From: Epibacterium ulvae
Lineage (GTDB): Bacteria > Pseudomonadota > Alphaproteobacteria > Rhodobacterales > Rhodobacteraceae
DNA: 64,000 bases
Assembly: GCF_018678075.1 (NCBI RefSeq)
Contig: NZ_JAHHIR010000022.1
Coordinates: 62,001 to 126,000, forward strand
Direction: 5' to 3'
The position numbers were made by a program, and so were the translations under genes. Positions 53,762-62,481 of the stretch are shown here, in pieces (within the stretch, counting starts at the first letter, position 1; each line of letters starts with the position of its first letter). The notes under the pieces were generated by a model, which was not told the DNA's origin, did no database searches, and was given only the letters and a program-made list of their open reading frames with translations.

Positions 53762-54601
53762 CTATGGCGCGGGGCGACGGTGTGCGGTGACTGGGCCATC
53801 GCCCTGTTCGGCGATGCGGGCAATGGCTGCATCAATCTCTTCAAAGGCGACCGCCATGTGATGCACATTGGCGTGGATCAATCGGTCCGCGTCGACGACC
53901 AGTGCCACGTGCCCTTTCCAGAACAGCAGATCTCCGCGGCGATAGCCATCATTTGGCAGATAAGCCTGCCGGACCTCGGCCTCCTGCTGGTCGCTGTCAC
54001 CGGGGCAGGGTCGCCCGCAGGCGAGATAAGCGGCCTGAACCAGCCCGGAACAATCAATCCCCCAGCGAGAGTTTCCGCCCCACAGGTAAGGCGTGCCCAG
54101 AAACTGCTGCGCCACATCCACGGGATCCGAAGCCAGGTCATCCAGGCGGCGTAGATGTTGCATGGGGATAAAGCCGAGGTTGGTCTTGGCAAAGCGACCT
54201 GCAATCTCCTGCACCGTTACCCGACTGCCAAAGCTCAACGCGAGGCAATCGGGGGATTTGAAATTGGCCTCCTGATAGGCATGGCTGGCAGGTGCGTTGA
54301 CCCAATGGGTTGCGGTGTCCGGCACTTGGGCGATCTGCGTCGCGGACAGGTAGCCGACATAGCCATCCTTGTCTGCTTGAACAAAGCACCAGCCCGCCCT
54401 GGTTTCATAAAGCGTGACGGTATCGCCCAGCAGCAATTGACGGTCCCTTGGCCCATTGGGGCGGCGCAGTAGATCCGCAACCGGAACGCTGACCTGTGCA
54501 GGGGTCCCCGTCACCAGCGGGCGATCCTGTGCGTGATCCGCCAGATGCTCGGCGGCAACGCGGCCATTCATCGGTGTGCGTCGGGCGTCAAAAGTGGTCA
54601 T
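53762..54601 (-). CDS. NlpC/P60 family cell-wall endopeptidase
   Basis: A 279-residue cysteine peptidase. Two SH3-like regions (about 35-160: ADLLRRPNGPRDRQLLLGD, GWCFVQADKDGYVGYL) precede the NlpC/P60 catalytic domain (about 155-275): GTPYLWGGNSRWGIDCSGLVQ with the nucleophile Cys, FWKGHVALVVD with His, and a third polar residue at LIHANVHH. It probably cleaves gamma-D-Glu-DAP bonds in muropeptides. No signal peptide is visible, so it may act in the cytosol on recycled peptides. It overlaps the upstream M17 peptidase gene by four bases. Confidence 0.9.
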   Translation of the reverse strand: MTTFDARRTPMNGRVAAEHLADHAQDRPLVTGTPAQVSVPVADLLRRPNGPRDRQLLLGDTVTLYETRAGWCFVQADKDGYVGYLSATQIAQVPDTATHWVNAPASHAYQEANFKSPDCLALSFGSRVTVQEIAGRFAKTNLGFIPMQHLRRLDDLASDPVDVAQQFLGTPYLWGGNSRWGIDCSGLVQAAYLACGRPCPGDSDQQEAEVRQAYLPNDGYRRGDLLFWKGHVALVVDADRLIHANVHHMAVAFEEIDAAIARIAEQGDGPVTAHRRPAP

Positions 54602-55986
54602 GATTCCAACGACAACATATCGGGAAGGCTTGCAAATAGGGCGCGAACACCCTGGCTTACCCCACCTTTGGACAGGCCTGCTTTGGCGCTGGGCGACCAG
54701 CCGTAGATGTCAAAATGCATGTACCGCGTGTCGCCTGCAAACCTGCGCAGGAACAAGGCCGCGGTGATGGAACCCGCAAAACCGCCCGCAGGGGCATTGT
54801 CCAAATCAGCAATCTGCGGCTCGATCATCGTCTCATACGGGGTGTGAAAGGGCATCCGCCAAACCGGGTCTGCCTGGCTGGGGGCCGCTGCCGCAAGGGC
54901 CTGCGCATCGGCGTCATGATCCGTGTAAAAGGGGGCCAGATCCGGACCCACCGCCACCCGCGCCGCGCCGGTCAGTGTCGCCATTGAGATCAGCAGATCG
55001 GGAGCGTCTTCCTGCGCCCAGGCCAAGGCATCGGCCAGAACCAGACGCCCTTCGGCATCGGTATTGTTGATTTCGACGGTTTTGCCATCGCGCGCGGTCA
55101 GAACGTCGCCAGGACGGAAGGCCCCGCCCGAAACCGCATTTTCCACGGCTGGGATCAAAACCCGCAGCTGAATCGGAAGATCCGCGTCCAAGATCAGTTG
55201 GGTCAGCCCCAGCACGTTGGCAGAGCCGCCCATGTCCTTTTTCATCAACCCCATGCTGGCGCCGGGTTTGAGGTTCAGACCGCCGGTGTCAAAACAGACC
55301 CCTTTGCCAACCAGTGTCAGTTTGGGGCCAGTGGTGCCTTTGCGCAGTTCAATCAGGCGCGGGGCGCTGGCGGCGGCGCGCCCGACCGCGTGGATCATCG
55401 GGAAGTTCTGCGTCAGAAGGTCGTCGCCGGTGATGACAGAGACCGCGCCGCCGTGGCGGGCCGCCAAATCACGGGTGGCATCCTCCAGCTCTTGGGGTCC
55501 CATGTCGGCGGCGGGCGTGTTGATCAGATCGCGGGTCAGCTGCTCTGCCTGCGCCAGTGCCTGGACCGCGCTTGCGTCCACATTGGCAGGTGCCACCAGG
55601 CGGGCTGTGTTGCCCGAGGTGGCTTTGTACGTGTCAAAGGCATAGCCCGTTAATAGCCAGCCAAGCGCCTCACGTGCGGCGCTGTCATCGGGCAGGCCTT
55701 CGACAATACGGTAGTCGCCTTTGGGCAGTTTGGCTGCAGCTTCGGCCAATGGGAAGCGTTTGCGCGCGCGTTTTGCGACGCTGCCATAGCCTAGCAGCGC
55801 CCGTTCCGGCGTACCATCGGCAGCGGGCACCAACAGAGCCTGGCCCAATGCGCCGGAAAACCCATTGGACCGCGCCCAGTTTTGAACCGGGGCGGCTTGC
55901 TGTTCGAGCCAGCTGTCACAAATGTCCTGATCAACCACAAAAAGAGGAACGGCTGAAGGCGAGTCCTCGACAAAGGCGAGTGTCAT
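54598..55986 (-). CDS. leucyl aminopeptidase family protein (M17)
   Basis: A 462-residue di-zinc aminopeptidase. The M17 signature NTDAEGRLVLADAL is present with the metal-site lysine and aspartates (LVGKGVCFDTGGLNLKP, MKKDMGGSA), plus GATLTGAAR-type MATLTGAARVAVG and a C-terminal HFDIYGW. The N-terminal domain is shorter and more divergent than in PepA, as in the PepB-like branch. It is coupled (ATGA) to the NlpC/P60 gene, suggesting joint peptide turnover or murein peptide recycling. Confidence 0.93.
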   Translation of the reverse strand: MTLAFVEDSPSAVPLFVVDQDICDSWLEQQAAPVQNWARSNGFSGALGQALLVPAADGTPERALLGYGSVAKRARKRFPLAEAAAKLPKGDYRIVEGLPDDSAAREALGWLLTGYAFDTYKATSGNTARLVAPANVDASAVQALAQAEQLTRDLINTPAADMGPQELEDATRDLAARHGGAVSVITGDDLLTQNFPMIHAVGRAAASAPRLIELRKGTTGPKLTLVGKGVCFDTGGLNLKPGASMGLMKKDMGGSANVLGLTQLILDADLPIQLRVLIPAVENAVSGGAFRPGDVLTARDGKTVEINNTDAEGRLVLADALAWAQEDAPDLLISMATLTGAARVAVGPDLAPFYTDHDADAQALAAAAPSQADPVWRMPFHTPYETMIEPQIADLDNAPAGGFAGSITAALFLRRFAGDTRYMHFDIYGWSPSAKAGLSKGGVSQGVRALFASLPDMLSLES

Positions 55987-56111
55987 ATATTGGCTCCGGT
56001 CTGGGCGAAATTTATCAGGTCAGAGTAACCTGACTGTTTCGCACCGCAAGTGCCCCCTGTGACAAATTGCGGTTTCCGGTTGCCTGCATGCCTTGTGTTT
56101 GCGGCGTGATC

Positions 56112-56492
56112 CTAGATGCTTAGATCATGTTGGTCCCAGATCGCAGTGAGTGAACGTTCGCCTACGCGGATCAGACGGAACAGCGTTGCCGCAACCGCTG
56201 GCTGGTCTTCGGCATCAATCGCCAAAGTCACGTCGCGTGCGATATTGGACATCGCAGTCATGCCAATCTGATCTGAGATCGCAATCAAGGACCGCGCGCT
56301 TTTTCGTAAATTTGTCACATCCTTATGACGCCAAAGACGCTCGCAATGCGTCAGACGCACCGCCAGTTCTTCGATTGCTCGGCAAACGACGTCTTCTGCG
56401 CCACGCTCCCCGAGTTCTGTGTAAAGGTCCGACAACTTGTCGGGATCTAGGCGCACCGTTTCTGTGTGCACAACAGTGAGAATATTAGCCAC
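56112..56492 (-). CDS. small helical protein, Hpt-like without phospho-acceptor histidine (hypothetical)
   Basis: About 126 residues, almost entirely helical. The second half (LTHCERLWRHKDVTNLRKSARSL, IAISDQIGMTAMSNIARDVTLAI) resembles a histidine phosphotransfer domain in spacing, but the expected phospho-acceptor position in the H-x-L-K-G motif has arginine (SARSLIAIS). Start is uncertain: GTG 56492 or 56495 behind GGGGTAAAA are likely, and the frame stays open to 56558. The assignment to Hpt is a pattern impression only. Confidence 0.5.
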   Translation of the reverse strand: MANILTVVHTETVRLDPDKLSDLYTELGERGAEDVVCRAIEELAVRLTHCERLWRHKDVTNLRKSARSLIAISDQIGMTAMSNIARDVTLAIDAEDQPAVAATLFRLIRVGERSLTAIWDQHDLSI

Positions 56493-56646
56493 CACTTTTA
56501 CCCCAAAAATATGTGCCCCCACGGCACACAGGACAATTTGGGCCTTAACGGTTTTCAAAAGGTTTCTTTAGCGGATCGAAATATCTCGAATTTGCTAACA
56601 AATCAGGCTATCACGCTCGGCAGTCATCATCACAGGGACCGCGCAC

Positions 56647-57297
56647 ATGCAATTTGCCAAACCTCTCCCGAGCTATCTGGTCACGCGTTATCATGGTTGG
56701 AAAGCAACAACATATGATGCAAACCAAGGTTGGTATCGTCGGCTGGCCACCGAAGGTCAGCGTCCGCGCGCCATGGTAATATCCTGCTGTGACAGTCGCG
56801 TGCATGTGACGTCCATTTTCGGCGCCGATCAGGGCGAATTCTTCATACATCGCAATATTGCCAATCTGGTGCCGCCTTTTGCGCCGGATGGGGATCACCA
56901 TGGTACCTCGGCTGCAGTGGAATATGCGGTGACCGCGCTGAAGGTGTCGCATCTGATTGTATTGGGTCATTCCCAATGCGGCGGGGTGCAGGGCTGTATC
57001 GACATGTGCAAGGGCAACGCCCCGCATCTGGAAGAGAAGACCAGCTTTGTCGGGCGTTGGATGGATATCCTGAAGCCAAAGTTTGAAGGTGTCGCCGATA
57101 TCGAGGACGCCGATGAACAGGCCCGCCAGTTCGAGCGTCAGGCCGTTGTCGCCTCGCTCGAGAACCTGATGACCTTTCCGTTTGTGCAGAGCGCGGTCAA
57201 TGCGGGTGAGCTGAGCCTGCACGGTTTGTGGACCGATATCGGGGCAGGCGGGTTGGAAAGCTACGATCCGAACGCGAACGGCTTTGGCCCAGTTTGA
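56647..57297 (+). CDS. beta-class carbonic anhydrase
   Basis: A 216-residue zinc enzyme that interconverts CO2 and bicarbonate. The zinc ligands are present: Cys47 in VISCCDSRVH and His/Cys in VLGHSQCGGV, with Asp49 and Arg51 of the catalytic dyad. Other family motifs are FFIHRNIANLVPP, HHGTSAAVEYAV and LSLHGLWTDIGAGGLESY. AGGGA lies at good distance before ATG 56647. Bicarbonate supply for carboxylases such as acetyl-CoA carboxylase is the general role. It is transcribed divergently from the Hpt-like gene. Confidence 0.96.
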   Translation: MQFAKPLPSYLVTRYHGWKATTYDANQGWYRRLATEGQRPRAMVISCCDSRVHVTSIFGADQGEFFIHRNIANLVPPFAPDGDHHGTSAAVEYAVTALKVSHLIVLGHSQCGGVQGCIDMCKGNAPHLEEKTSFVGRWMDILKPKFEGVADIEDADEQARQFERQAVVASLENLMTFPFVQSAVNAGELSLHGLWTDIGAGGLESYDPNANGFGPV

Positions 57298-57341
57298 TCC
57301 CGAATTTCGTCATAGGGCGCGCGCGTCTGGTGCGGGCTGCG

Positions 57342-58481
57342 TTACGACAGGGTTCGCGCCGCCTCGGTATATCCGCCAGCAGCGCCATCGACAAAATGGA
57401 TGTGATCATCGCTAAAGGCTGATGGCACGATACAGGTCAGCACGGCCTCTTCCTGTTCATGCCAGCCAAACCGGATCAACCCATCTGTGCGGGCCGCTTT
57501 GAGCCGTTCCAACAGACGATCACGAATGTCTGGACTGCAATCGAGCGTCATTTTCAGCCCGTCGTCGAATTTCCGATAATCCGCGTTGCGCGACAGGATG
57601 CGTCTGTAGTGTTCGGGATCAAACCCGCGCACCTTGAGCCGGAAGTTAAAGATCACCCAGGCCATCACCGTGCGCAGCGCCAGGGCACACGAGGCAACCA
57701 GCGTCGGGGTCTCGCGTCTCAGCAGGCGGGCTTCGGCGCGAAATCCTGCGGTTGGGAAACCCAGATCCGGCCCTGTTTCGGGCACCGGATGCCCATTGCG
57801 CGCCAGCTCACCCGACATCGCAAGCACTTCATCGGCGATCATGGCGAAATCCTGATGGCGGGTGTGATCGCGGGGCAGGATCAACAACGACAAGATCACG
57901 CCGTTTCTGGATTTCATATTGTTCCAGCGACACGACAGCCCCGTTAGATCCGGCGGCTCGGCTTCCACGGCGGCGGGTACTTCAAATCCGCCCTGTTTCA
58001 TCTGCTGTTCCGCCCAGGCCAGGCCGCCGCCGTTGAACATAGCGTAATCCGCATCGGGGCCCACCGCATAACGGGCGACCGAGACGTCAAACCCTTCGTC
58101 GCGGATCCATTTGACCGGCAGCATTGCGGCCCTGAGGGTGATGGAAAACTCTCGGTCGACCCAGGCGCGCAGCCGGGCCAGCGTCGCGCGGGCCTCCTGT
58201 TCAAAGGCGCGCGGCACCGCAAATGACGCGCCATCACCGGCAAACACATAGGGAAAGGCCTGTTGCGACAGCGTGTTGATCATGGCCGTGATCACCGCCG
58301 CGCTGACCATGTTCACCGTACGATATTGTCCTTCCGCGATCAGACCGCTGCTGTCGACAATATCGGTACATCCCACCACCCAGTCCTCGGGCAAAGACAC
58401 AAAACATTCGGGCCGCGCAAGCAAATCAAAGTCATTCACACGGGGCAGCTCTTCATAAAAACGACTGTCGGGTTGCGCCAT
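57342..58481 (-). CDS. DUF3095 domain-containing protein (class III cyclase-like)
   Basis: A 379-residue soluble protein of the DUF3095 family. The N-terminal half holds a motif set reminiscent of class III nucleotidyl cyclases or GGDEF proteins: VVGCTDIVDSSGLI (metal-binding aspartates in the DIVxSS position) and YVFAGDGASFAVP (the GDG turn). The C-terminal half has FNFRLKVRGFDPEHYRRILSRNADYRKFDDGLKM and TCIVPSAFSDDHIHFVDG. No cyclase activity is established for the family. It is monocistronic and convergent with the carbonic anhydrase gene. Confidence 0.88.
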   Translation of the reverse strand: MAQPDSRFYEELPRVNDFDLLARPECFVSLPEDWVVGCTDIVDSSGLIAEGQYRTVNMVSAAVITAMINTLSQQAFPYVFAGDGASFAVPRAFEQEARATLARLRAWVDREFSITLRAAMLPVKWIRDEGFDVSVARYAVGPDADYAMFNGGGLAWAEQQMKQGGFEVPAAVEAEPPDLTGLSCRWNNMKSRNGVILSLLILPRDHTRHQDFAMIADEVLAMSGELARNGHPVPETGPDLGFPTAGFRAEARLLRRETPTLVASCALALRTVMAWVIFNFRLKVRGFDPEHYRRILSRNADYRKFDDGLKMTLDCSPDIRDRLLERLKAARTDGLIRFGWHEQEEAVLTCIVPSAFSDDHIHFVDGAAGGYTEAARTLS

Positions 58482-58633
58482 GATTTGGGGGACCCTTTTT
58501 CAATTACATACCTACAGACTTAGCCCTGCTGGAGGACAAGGCCAATGGTTGCTTTTGTCACGCACGGAAGATGGCTTGTTATTGCAGGAATCGCACTATT
58601 TGCGCGGATGGAAATCCAGCGGCACCTTTCGCC

Positions 58634-58681
58634 ATATTGTTTGGTACGATTTGCGAAATTCGGTACAATATTGTGTCATCT
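58634..58681. promoter_or_regulatory. AT-rich inverted repeat in the asd upstream region
   Basis: ATATTGT (58634-58640) and ACAATAT (58675-58681) flank a 34-base interval with two GGTAC sequences. It lies 98 bases upstream of asd in the 297-base gap between DUF3095 and asd, which carries no supported gene. It may be a regulator site for asd. A poor TTGACC-like -35 is just downstream (58691). Confidence 0.3.
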
Positions 58682-58778
58682 TTGACCTAGCGAACAGGTT
58701 GCTGCTCTTTAATTGTTCCGGTTTTCCCTTTAAGACAGCGGCGCCGGCCATGGGGCCGCATATATCTGGAGAAACAAA

Positions 58779-59801
58779 ATGGGTTATCGCGTCGTTATCG
58801 TTGGCGCCACAGGCAATGTGGGCCGCGAAATGTTGAACATTCTGGCAGAGCGCCAGTTCCCGGTGGATGAGATTGCAGTTCTGGCGAGCCGTAAGTCTTT
58901 GGGCACCGAAGTCACATTTGGCGAGACGACCCTGAAGACCCAGGATCTGGCGATCTTTGATTTCGCGGGCTGGGACATGGCGCTGTTTGCTGTGGGCTCT
59001 GCCGCAACCAAAGATTTCGCGCCCAAAGCGGCTGCGGCCGGTTGCGTTGTTATCGATAACTCGTCGCTGTACCGCTACGATCCCGCGATCCCGCTGATCG
59101 TGCCGGAAGTGAACCCCGAGGCGATCCACGACTATAAGAACAAGAACATCATCGCCAACCCGAACTGCTCAACCGCGCAGATGGTTGTGGCGCTGAAGCC
59201 GATCCATGACCGCGCCAAGATCAAACGCGTTGTTGTCTCCACCTACCAATCCGTATCCGGTGGCGGCAAAGACGCGATGGAAGAGCTGTGGGAGCAGACC
59301 AAAGCGGTCTACAACCCGACCAAAGACGTGCCGCCGACCAAATTCACCAAAGAGATCGCGTTCAACGTGATCCCGCATATCGATGTGTTCCTGGACGATG
59401 GCTCCACCAAGGAAGAGTGGAAAATGGTCGCCGAGACCAAGAAGATCATCGACAAATCGATCAAAGTCACCGCGACCTGCGTGCGCGTGCCGGTGTTTGT
59501 TGGCCACTCTGAATCAGTGAACATCGAGACCGAGGATTTCCTGGACGAAGACGAAGCCCGCGACATCCTGCGCGAAGCGCCCGGTCTGATGGTGATCGAT
59601 AAGCGCGAAGACGGTGGCTATGTCACACCCAAGGAATGTGTGGGCGATTTTGCGACCTTTATCAGCCGCCTGCGTCAGGACCCAACGGTTGAAAACGGCC
59701 TGAACCTGTGGTGCGTCAGCGACAACTTGCGCAAAGGTGCGGCGCTGAATGCGGTACAAATCGCTGAACTGCTGGGACGCGAAGTTCTGAAAAAAGGCTG
59801 A
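58779..59801 (+). CDS. asd: aspartate-semialdehyde dehydrogenase
   Basis: A 340-residue NADPH-dependent enzyme that reduces aspartyl phosphate to aspartate semialdehyde, the branch to lysine/diaminopimelate, threonine and methionine. Motifs are VVIVGATGNVGREML, FAVGSAATKDFAPKAAAAG, the active-site cysteine in NPNCSTAQMV, YQSVSGGGKDAM, FNVIPHIDVF and RVPVFVGHSESVNIE. GGAG precedes ATG 58779. A strong terminator follows. Length and motifs are complete. Confidence 0.97.
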   Translation: MGYRVVIVGATGNVGREMLNILAERQFPVDEIAVLASRKSLGTEVTFGETTLKTQDLAIFDFAGWDMALFAVGSAATKDFAPKAAAAGCVVIDNSSLYRYDPAIPLIVPEVNPEAIHDYKNKNIIANPNCSTAQMVVALKPIHDRAKIKRVVVSTYQSVSGGGKDAMEELWEQTKAVYNPTKDVPPTKFTKEIAFNVIPHIDVFLDDGSTKEEWKMVAETKKIIDKSIKVTATCVRVPVFVGHSESVNIETEDFLDEDEARDILREAPGLMVIDKREDGGYVTPKECVGDFATFISRLRQDPTVENGLNLWCVSDNLRKGAALNAVQIAELLGREVLKKG

Positions 59802-59841
59802 TCGCCCTAATAGGGCCAGCACATCCGACCAAAAGAATAGG

Positions 59842-59867
59842 GGGTGCTTCGAAAGAGGCGCCCTTTT
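59842..59867 (+). terminator. Rho-independent terminator after asd
   Basis: A 9-bp stem (GGGTGCTTC 59842-59850 / GAGGCGCCC 59855-59863, two G-T pairs) is capped by a GAAA tetraloop and followed by TTTTGTCTTTT. It lies 41 bases after the asd stop. Confidence 0.9.
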
Positions 59868-59952
59868 GTCTTTTGCGAGACTGTGCGCGGGCGACGGTTT
59901 CTTCCACTTTGGATCACAAGTTTACAGTGGTTCAATTTAAAGGAAGAAATTC

Positions 59953-60309
59953 ATGCTCAGCGCTCATGCAGATGTCACAGATGTTCTCGCGATACCGGAA
60001 CCAATGATGCAAAGCGCGTGGGCCAGTGCCCGGACGAGCAAGCGCCTTGATACTGAGTTGGCGATGCAGTTGCGGATCATCCTGGGCGGAGAATTCCGCC
60101 GCGCAAAGAACTGGAACGCCCTGCGTCGCGCCCTCAGAGGCAAGGGTTTCAGTCTTAAGGTAGAGCAGGGTCAGCTGCGGTTGATTGACAGCATAAGTCG
60201 CGTTGATATCTGCTCTACCGGTTTTCTGGGCTTCCCGCTGAGCCAGCTGGAACAGGATTTTGGCGCGCCCGTGGACAGTGTGAAATGGCACAATTGGTTG
60301 ATCGGTTAG
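59953..60309 (+). CDS. conserved hypothetical protein
   Basis: A 118-residue soluble protein with an AAGGAAG box before ATG 59953. The middle (RRAKNWNALRRALRGKGFSL, VEQGQLRLIDSISRVDICS, TGFLGFPLSQLEQDFG) resembles the small C-terminal module of some mobilisation relaxases and helicases, in which a W-x-x-L-x-x-x-L-x-x-x-G motif precedes a beta strand. No relaxase or mobile-element gene is nearby, so this is only a fold impression. It is convergent with livM. Confidence 0.65.
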   Translation: MLSAHADVTDVLAIPEPMMQSAWASARTSKRLDTELAMQLRIILGGEFRRAKNWNALRRALRGKGFSLKVEQGQLRLIDSISRVDICSTGFLGFPLSQLEQDFGAPVDSVKWHNWLIG

Positions 60310-60337
60310 GGGATCAGCAAGCGTCGGGTCAATTGGT

Positions 60338-61420
60338 TTAGTGGGGCACGGTTTTTCCGCGCCGCAATCGGCCCACCACCCCTTTGGGGAAGAAATAGAC
60401 GCTGATCACAAACAGCAGACCCAACCACAACAGCCAGCGATCGGCCGTCAGGAAATTGGGCATTACCGGGATACCTTCGACAAGGCTTGCCGCGCTTTCC
60501 ATAAAGGTCTGCAGATAGTTTTGCGCCAGCACAAAGACCGCAGCGCCAATGATCGCGCCGTAAAGCGTTCCCATGCCGCCAATGACCACCATCAACAGTA
60601 CGTTCAGCATGATTTCCATCGATAGGGTTGTGTCGGGCCCGACATAGCGCAGCCAGACAGCATAAAGCGCCCCGGCGAACGCGGCTGCAATCGCCGACAT
60701 GCAAGAGGCCGCAACCCGGTAATAGATGACCGGAAATCCAATGGCTTCGGCGCGGAACTCGTTTTCCCGAATGGCGTTCAGCACTCTGCCAAAGGGGGAG
60801 TTTACAAAGCGCAGCAGGGCGAGAAACAGGAGCACGCAACAGAAGAAGACCAGGTAATAGGCCAGCAGTTTTCCGTTCAACCGGACGCCAAACAGCCGCC
60901 CATCCAACGTCTCGGTCCCGAACTTGAACGCAGGTCCAAGCGAGCGGGGCAGTTTGAACGTCAGCCCGTCTTCCCCCCCTGTGATCGAAGAGAGTTGGCT
61001 GAACAATACGGCTACGGCAGAGGCCACCGCCAAGGTGATCATGGCAAAGAATATCGCCCGCACCCGCAGGGAAAACAGACCCACAAGCAGCGCGACAACC
61101 GCCGCAGCCAACGCACCGCCCAATGTCCCCAAACCCATCGCAAGATAGCTGCGATCGATATGGATCAGCCCAAAGGCAAGCCCATATGCGCCAAGCCCAA
61201 AGAACATCGTATGGGCAAAGCTGACAATCCCGGTGTAGCCGATCAACAGATCATAGCTCGCCACCAGAACCACAAAGATGCAGATGCGTGCGGCCGTATC
61301 CACCGTGCGCACGCCCGGAAACAGAAACGGCGCCAGGGCCAGGCACAGAACGATCCCAATCAACAGCACTGTCAAAGCGCGGGATCGGGGCAGGTCATCA
61401 GATAGGAGGGTGCGGATCAT
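60338..61420 (-). CDS. livM: branched-chain amino acid ABC transporter permease LivM
   Basis: A 360-residue permease with about ten helices. LivM-type motifs: SYDLLIGYTGIVSFAHTMFFGLGAY, the EAA-like cytoplasmic loop NSPFGRVLNAIRENEFRAEAIGF, and LLMVVIGGMGTLYGAIIGAAVFV. It pairs with LivH to form the membrane channel. ATG 61420 overlaps the livH stop as ATGA. It is the last gene visible of the livG-livF-livH-livM operon. The substrate-binding protein livK is not in the window. Confidence 0.94.
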   Translation of the reverse strand: MIRTLLSDDLPRSRALTVLLIGIVLCLALAPFLFPGVRTVDTAARICIFVVLVASYDLLIGYTGIVSFAHTMFFGLGAYGLAFGLIHIDRSYLAMGLGTLGGALAAAVVALLVGLFSLRVRAIFFAMITLAVASAVAVLFSQLSSITGGEDGLTFKLPRSLGPAFKFGTETLDGRLFGVRLNGKLLAYYLVFFCCVLLFLALLRFVNSPFGRVLNAIRENEFRAEAIGFPVIYYRVAASCMSAIAAAFAGALYAVWLRYVGPDTTLSMEIMLNVLLMVVIGGMGTLYGAIIGAAVFVLAQNYLQTFMESAASLVEGIPVMPNFLTADRWLLWLGLLFVISVYFFPKGVVGRLRRGKTVPH

Positions 61421-62448
61421 TTGGCTTTTACCACCGGGATCATGCCCATCGGGCGCCACATCAGAATCGCGACCATCAGCCCGATATTGGACAACAGCGC
61501 GAATTTAGGGGCCAAAAAGGCGACGTAGTTCTGCATCAAACCCACAAGAAGCGCGCCGATAAAGCAGCCTTCGACCGAGCCGAGCCCGCCGATGATCACC
61601 ACGATAAAGATCAAGATCAGGGCCTGGTTGCCCATATGGGCGGTGATCACCTCTTGGTACATGCCCCAGACCGCGCCGCCAAATCCAGCAAGTGCGCTGC
61701 CTGCGACGAAAACGCCAACAAAAACAAGGCGTAGACGATAGCCAAGCGCCATCACCATTTCGCGGTCTTCAACCCCTGCGCGCACGATCAACCCGATCTT
61801 GGTCCGGCGCAAAACCCAACGCATCAGCGCAAATACCGCAAGTCCCAATGAGACGACAAGCACGCGGAATTTTTCAACCGTCGCCCCCAGAATCTCGGTC
61901 GATCCTTTTAGCATTTCAGGGCGCGAAAAATAGATCTCCTCAGGGCCCCAAAAGACGATGATCAGCTGTTCCGCAACGATCAGCCCGCCCATGGTCACCA
62001 GGATTTGGTTCAGGTGGCTGCCATAGACCGGACGCACGATGAGCCGTTCAAACCCCCATCCCACCGCAGCACAGACCGCCATCGCCGCACATATGGACAA
62101 CAGCACGGCGGCAATGTTTTGCCACAACACCGGGCTTTCGGAAAAGGCACCCAGTTGCAGCAGCACCGTCACCCCGACAAAGGCACCCAGCGACACAAAG
62201 GCACCATGCCCAAAGTTGATCACGTCCATCAGGCCAAAGACCAGTGTCAGCCCCGTGGACATGATAAAATACATCATCCCCATGGCGAGGCCCGACAGGG
62301 TCAGCGTCATCCAGCTGGAGGGGATACCAATCGCCAGATAACCGGCGCAAATCAAAAAGATCACCATGCAGAGCGGGGTGAAGGGGACAATCAGCTCTGA
62401 CACCGTGCGGCGCACCATCGTTGGGGTATGTTCGGGGGCAGCGGTCAT
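61417..62448 (-). CDS. livH: branched-chain amino acid ABC transporter permease LivH
   Basis: A 343-residue permease. LivH-type motifs: MSTGLTLVFGLMDVINFGHGAFVSLGAFV, RLIVRPVYGSHLNQILVTMG, RTKIGLIVRAGVEDREMVMALG (loop contacting the ATPase), and FIVVIIGGLGSVEGCFIGALLVG. It has an N-terminal cytosolic extension of about 20 residues before the first helix. It follows livF by 33 bases and overlaps livM by four. Confidence 0.94.
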   Translation of the reverse strand: MTAAPEHTPTMVRRTVSELIVPFTPLCMVIFLICAGYLAIGIPSSWMTLTLSGLAMGMMYFIMSTGLTLVFGLMDVINFGHGAFVSLGAFVGVTVLLQLGAFSESPVLWQNIAAVLLSICAAMAVCAAVGWGFERLIVRPVYGSHLNQILVTMGGLIVAEQLIIVFWGPEEIYFSRPEMLKGSTEILGATVEKFRVLVVSLGLAVFALMRWVLRRTKIGLIVRAGVEDREMVMALGYRLRLVFVGVFVAGSALAGFGGAVWGMYQEVITAHMGNQALILIFIVVIIGGLGSVEGCFIGALLVGLMQNYVAFLAPKFALLSNIGLMVAILMWRPMGMIPVVKAK

Positions 62449-62481
62449 CGGCGCGCGCTTTCTGGTGTCAGGCGGGGCAGT

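Noticed and set aside
58480-58836. A 118-codon frame between DUF3095 and asd
   Set aside because: It overlaps the start of asd and the promoter region, and has no family resemblance or ribosome-binding site.
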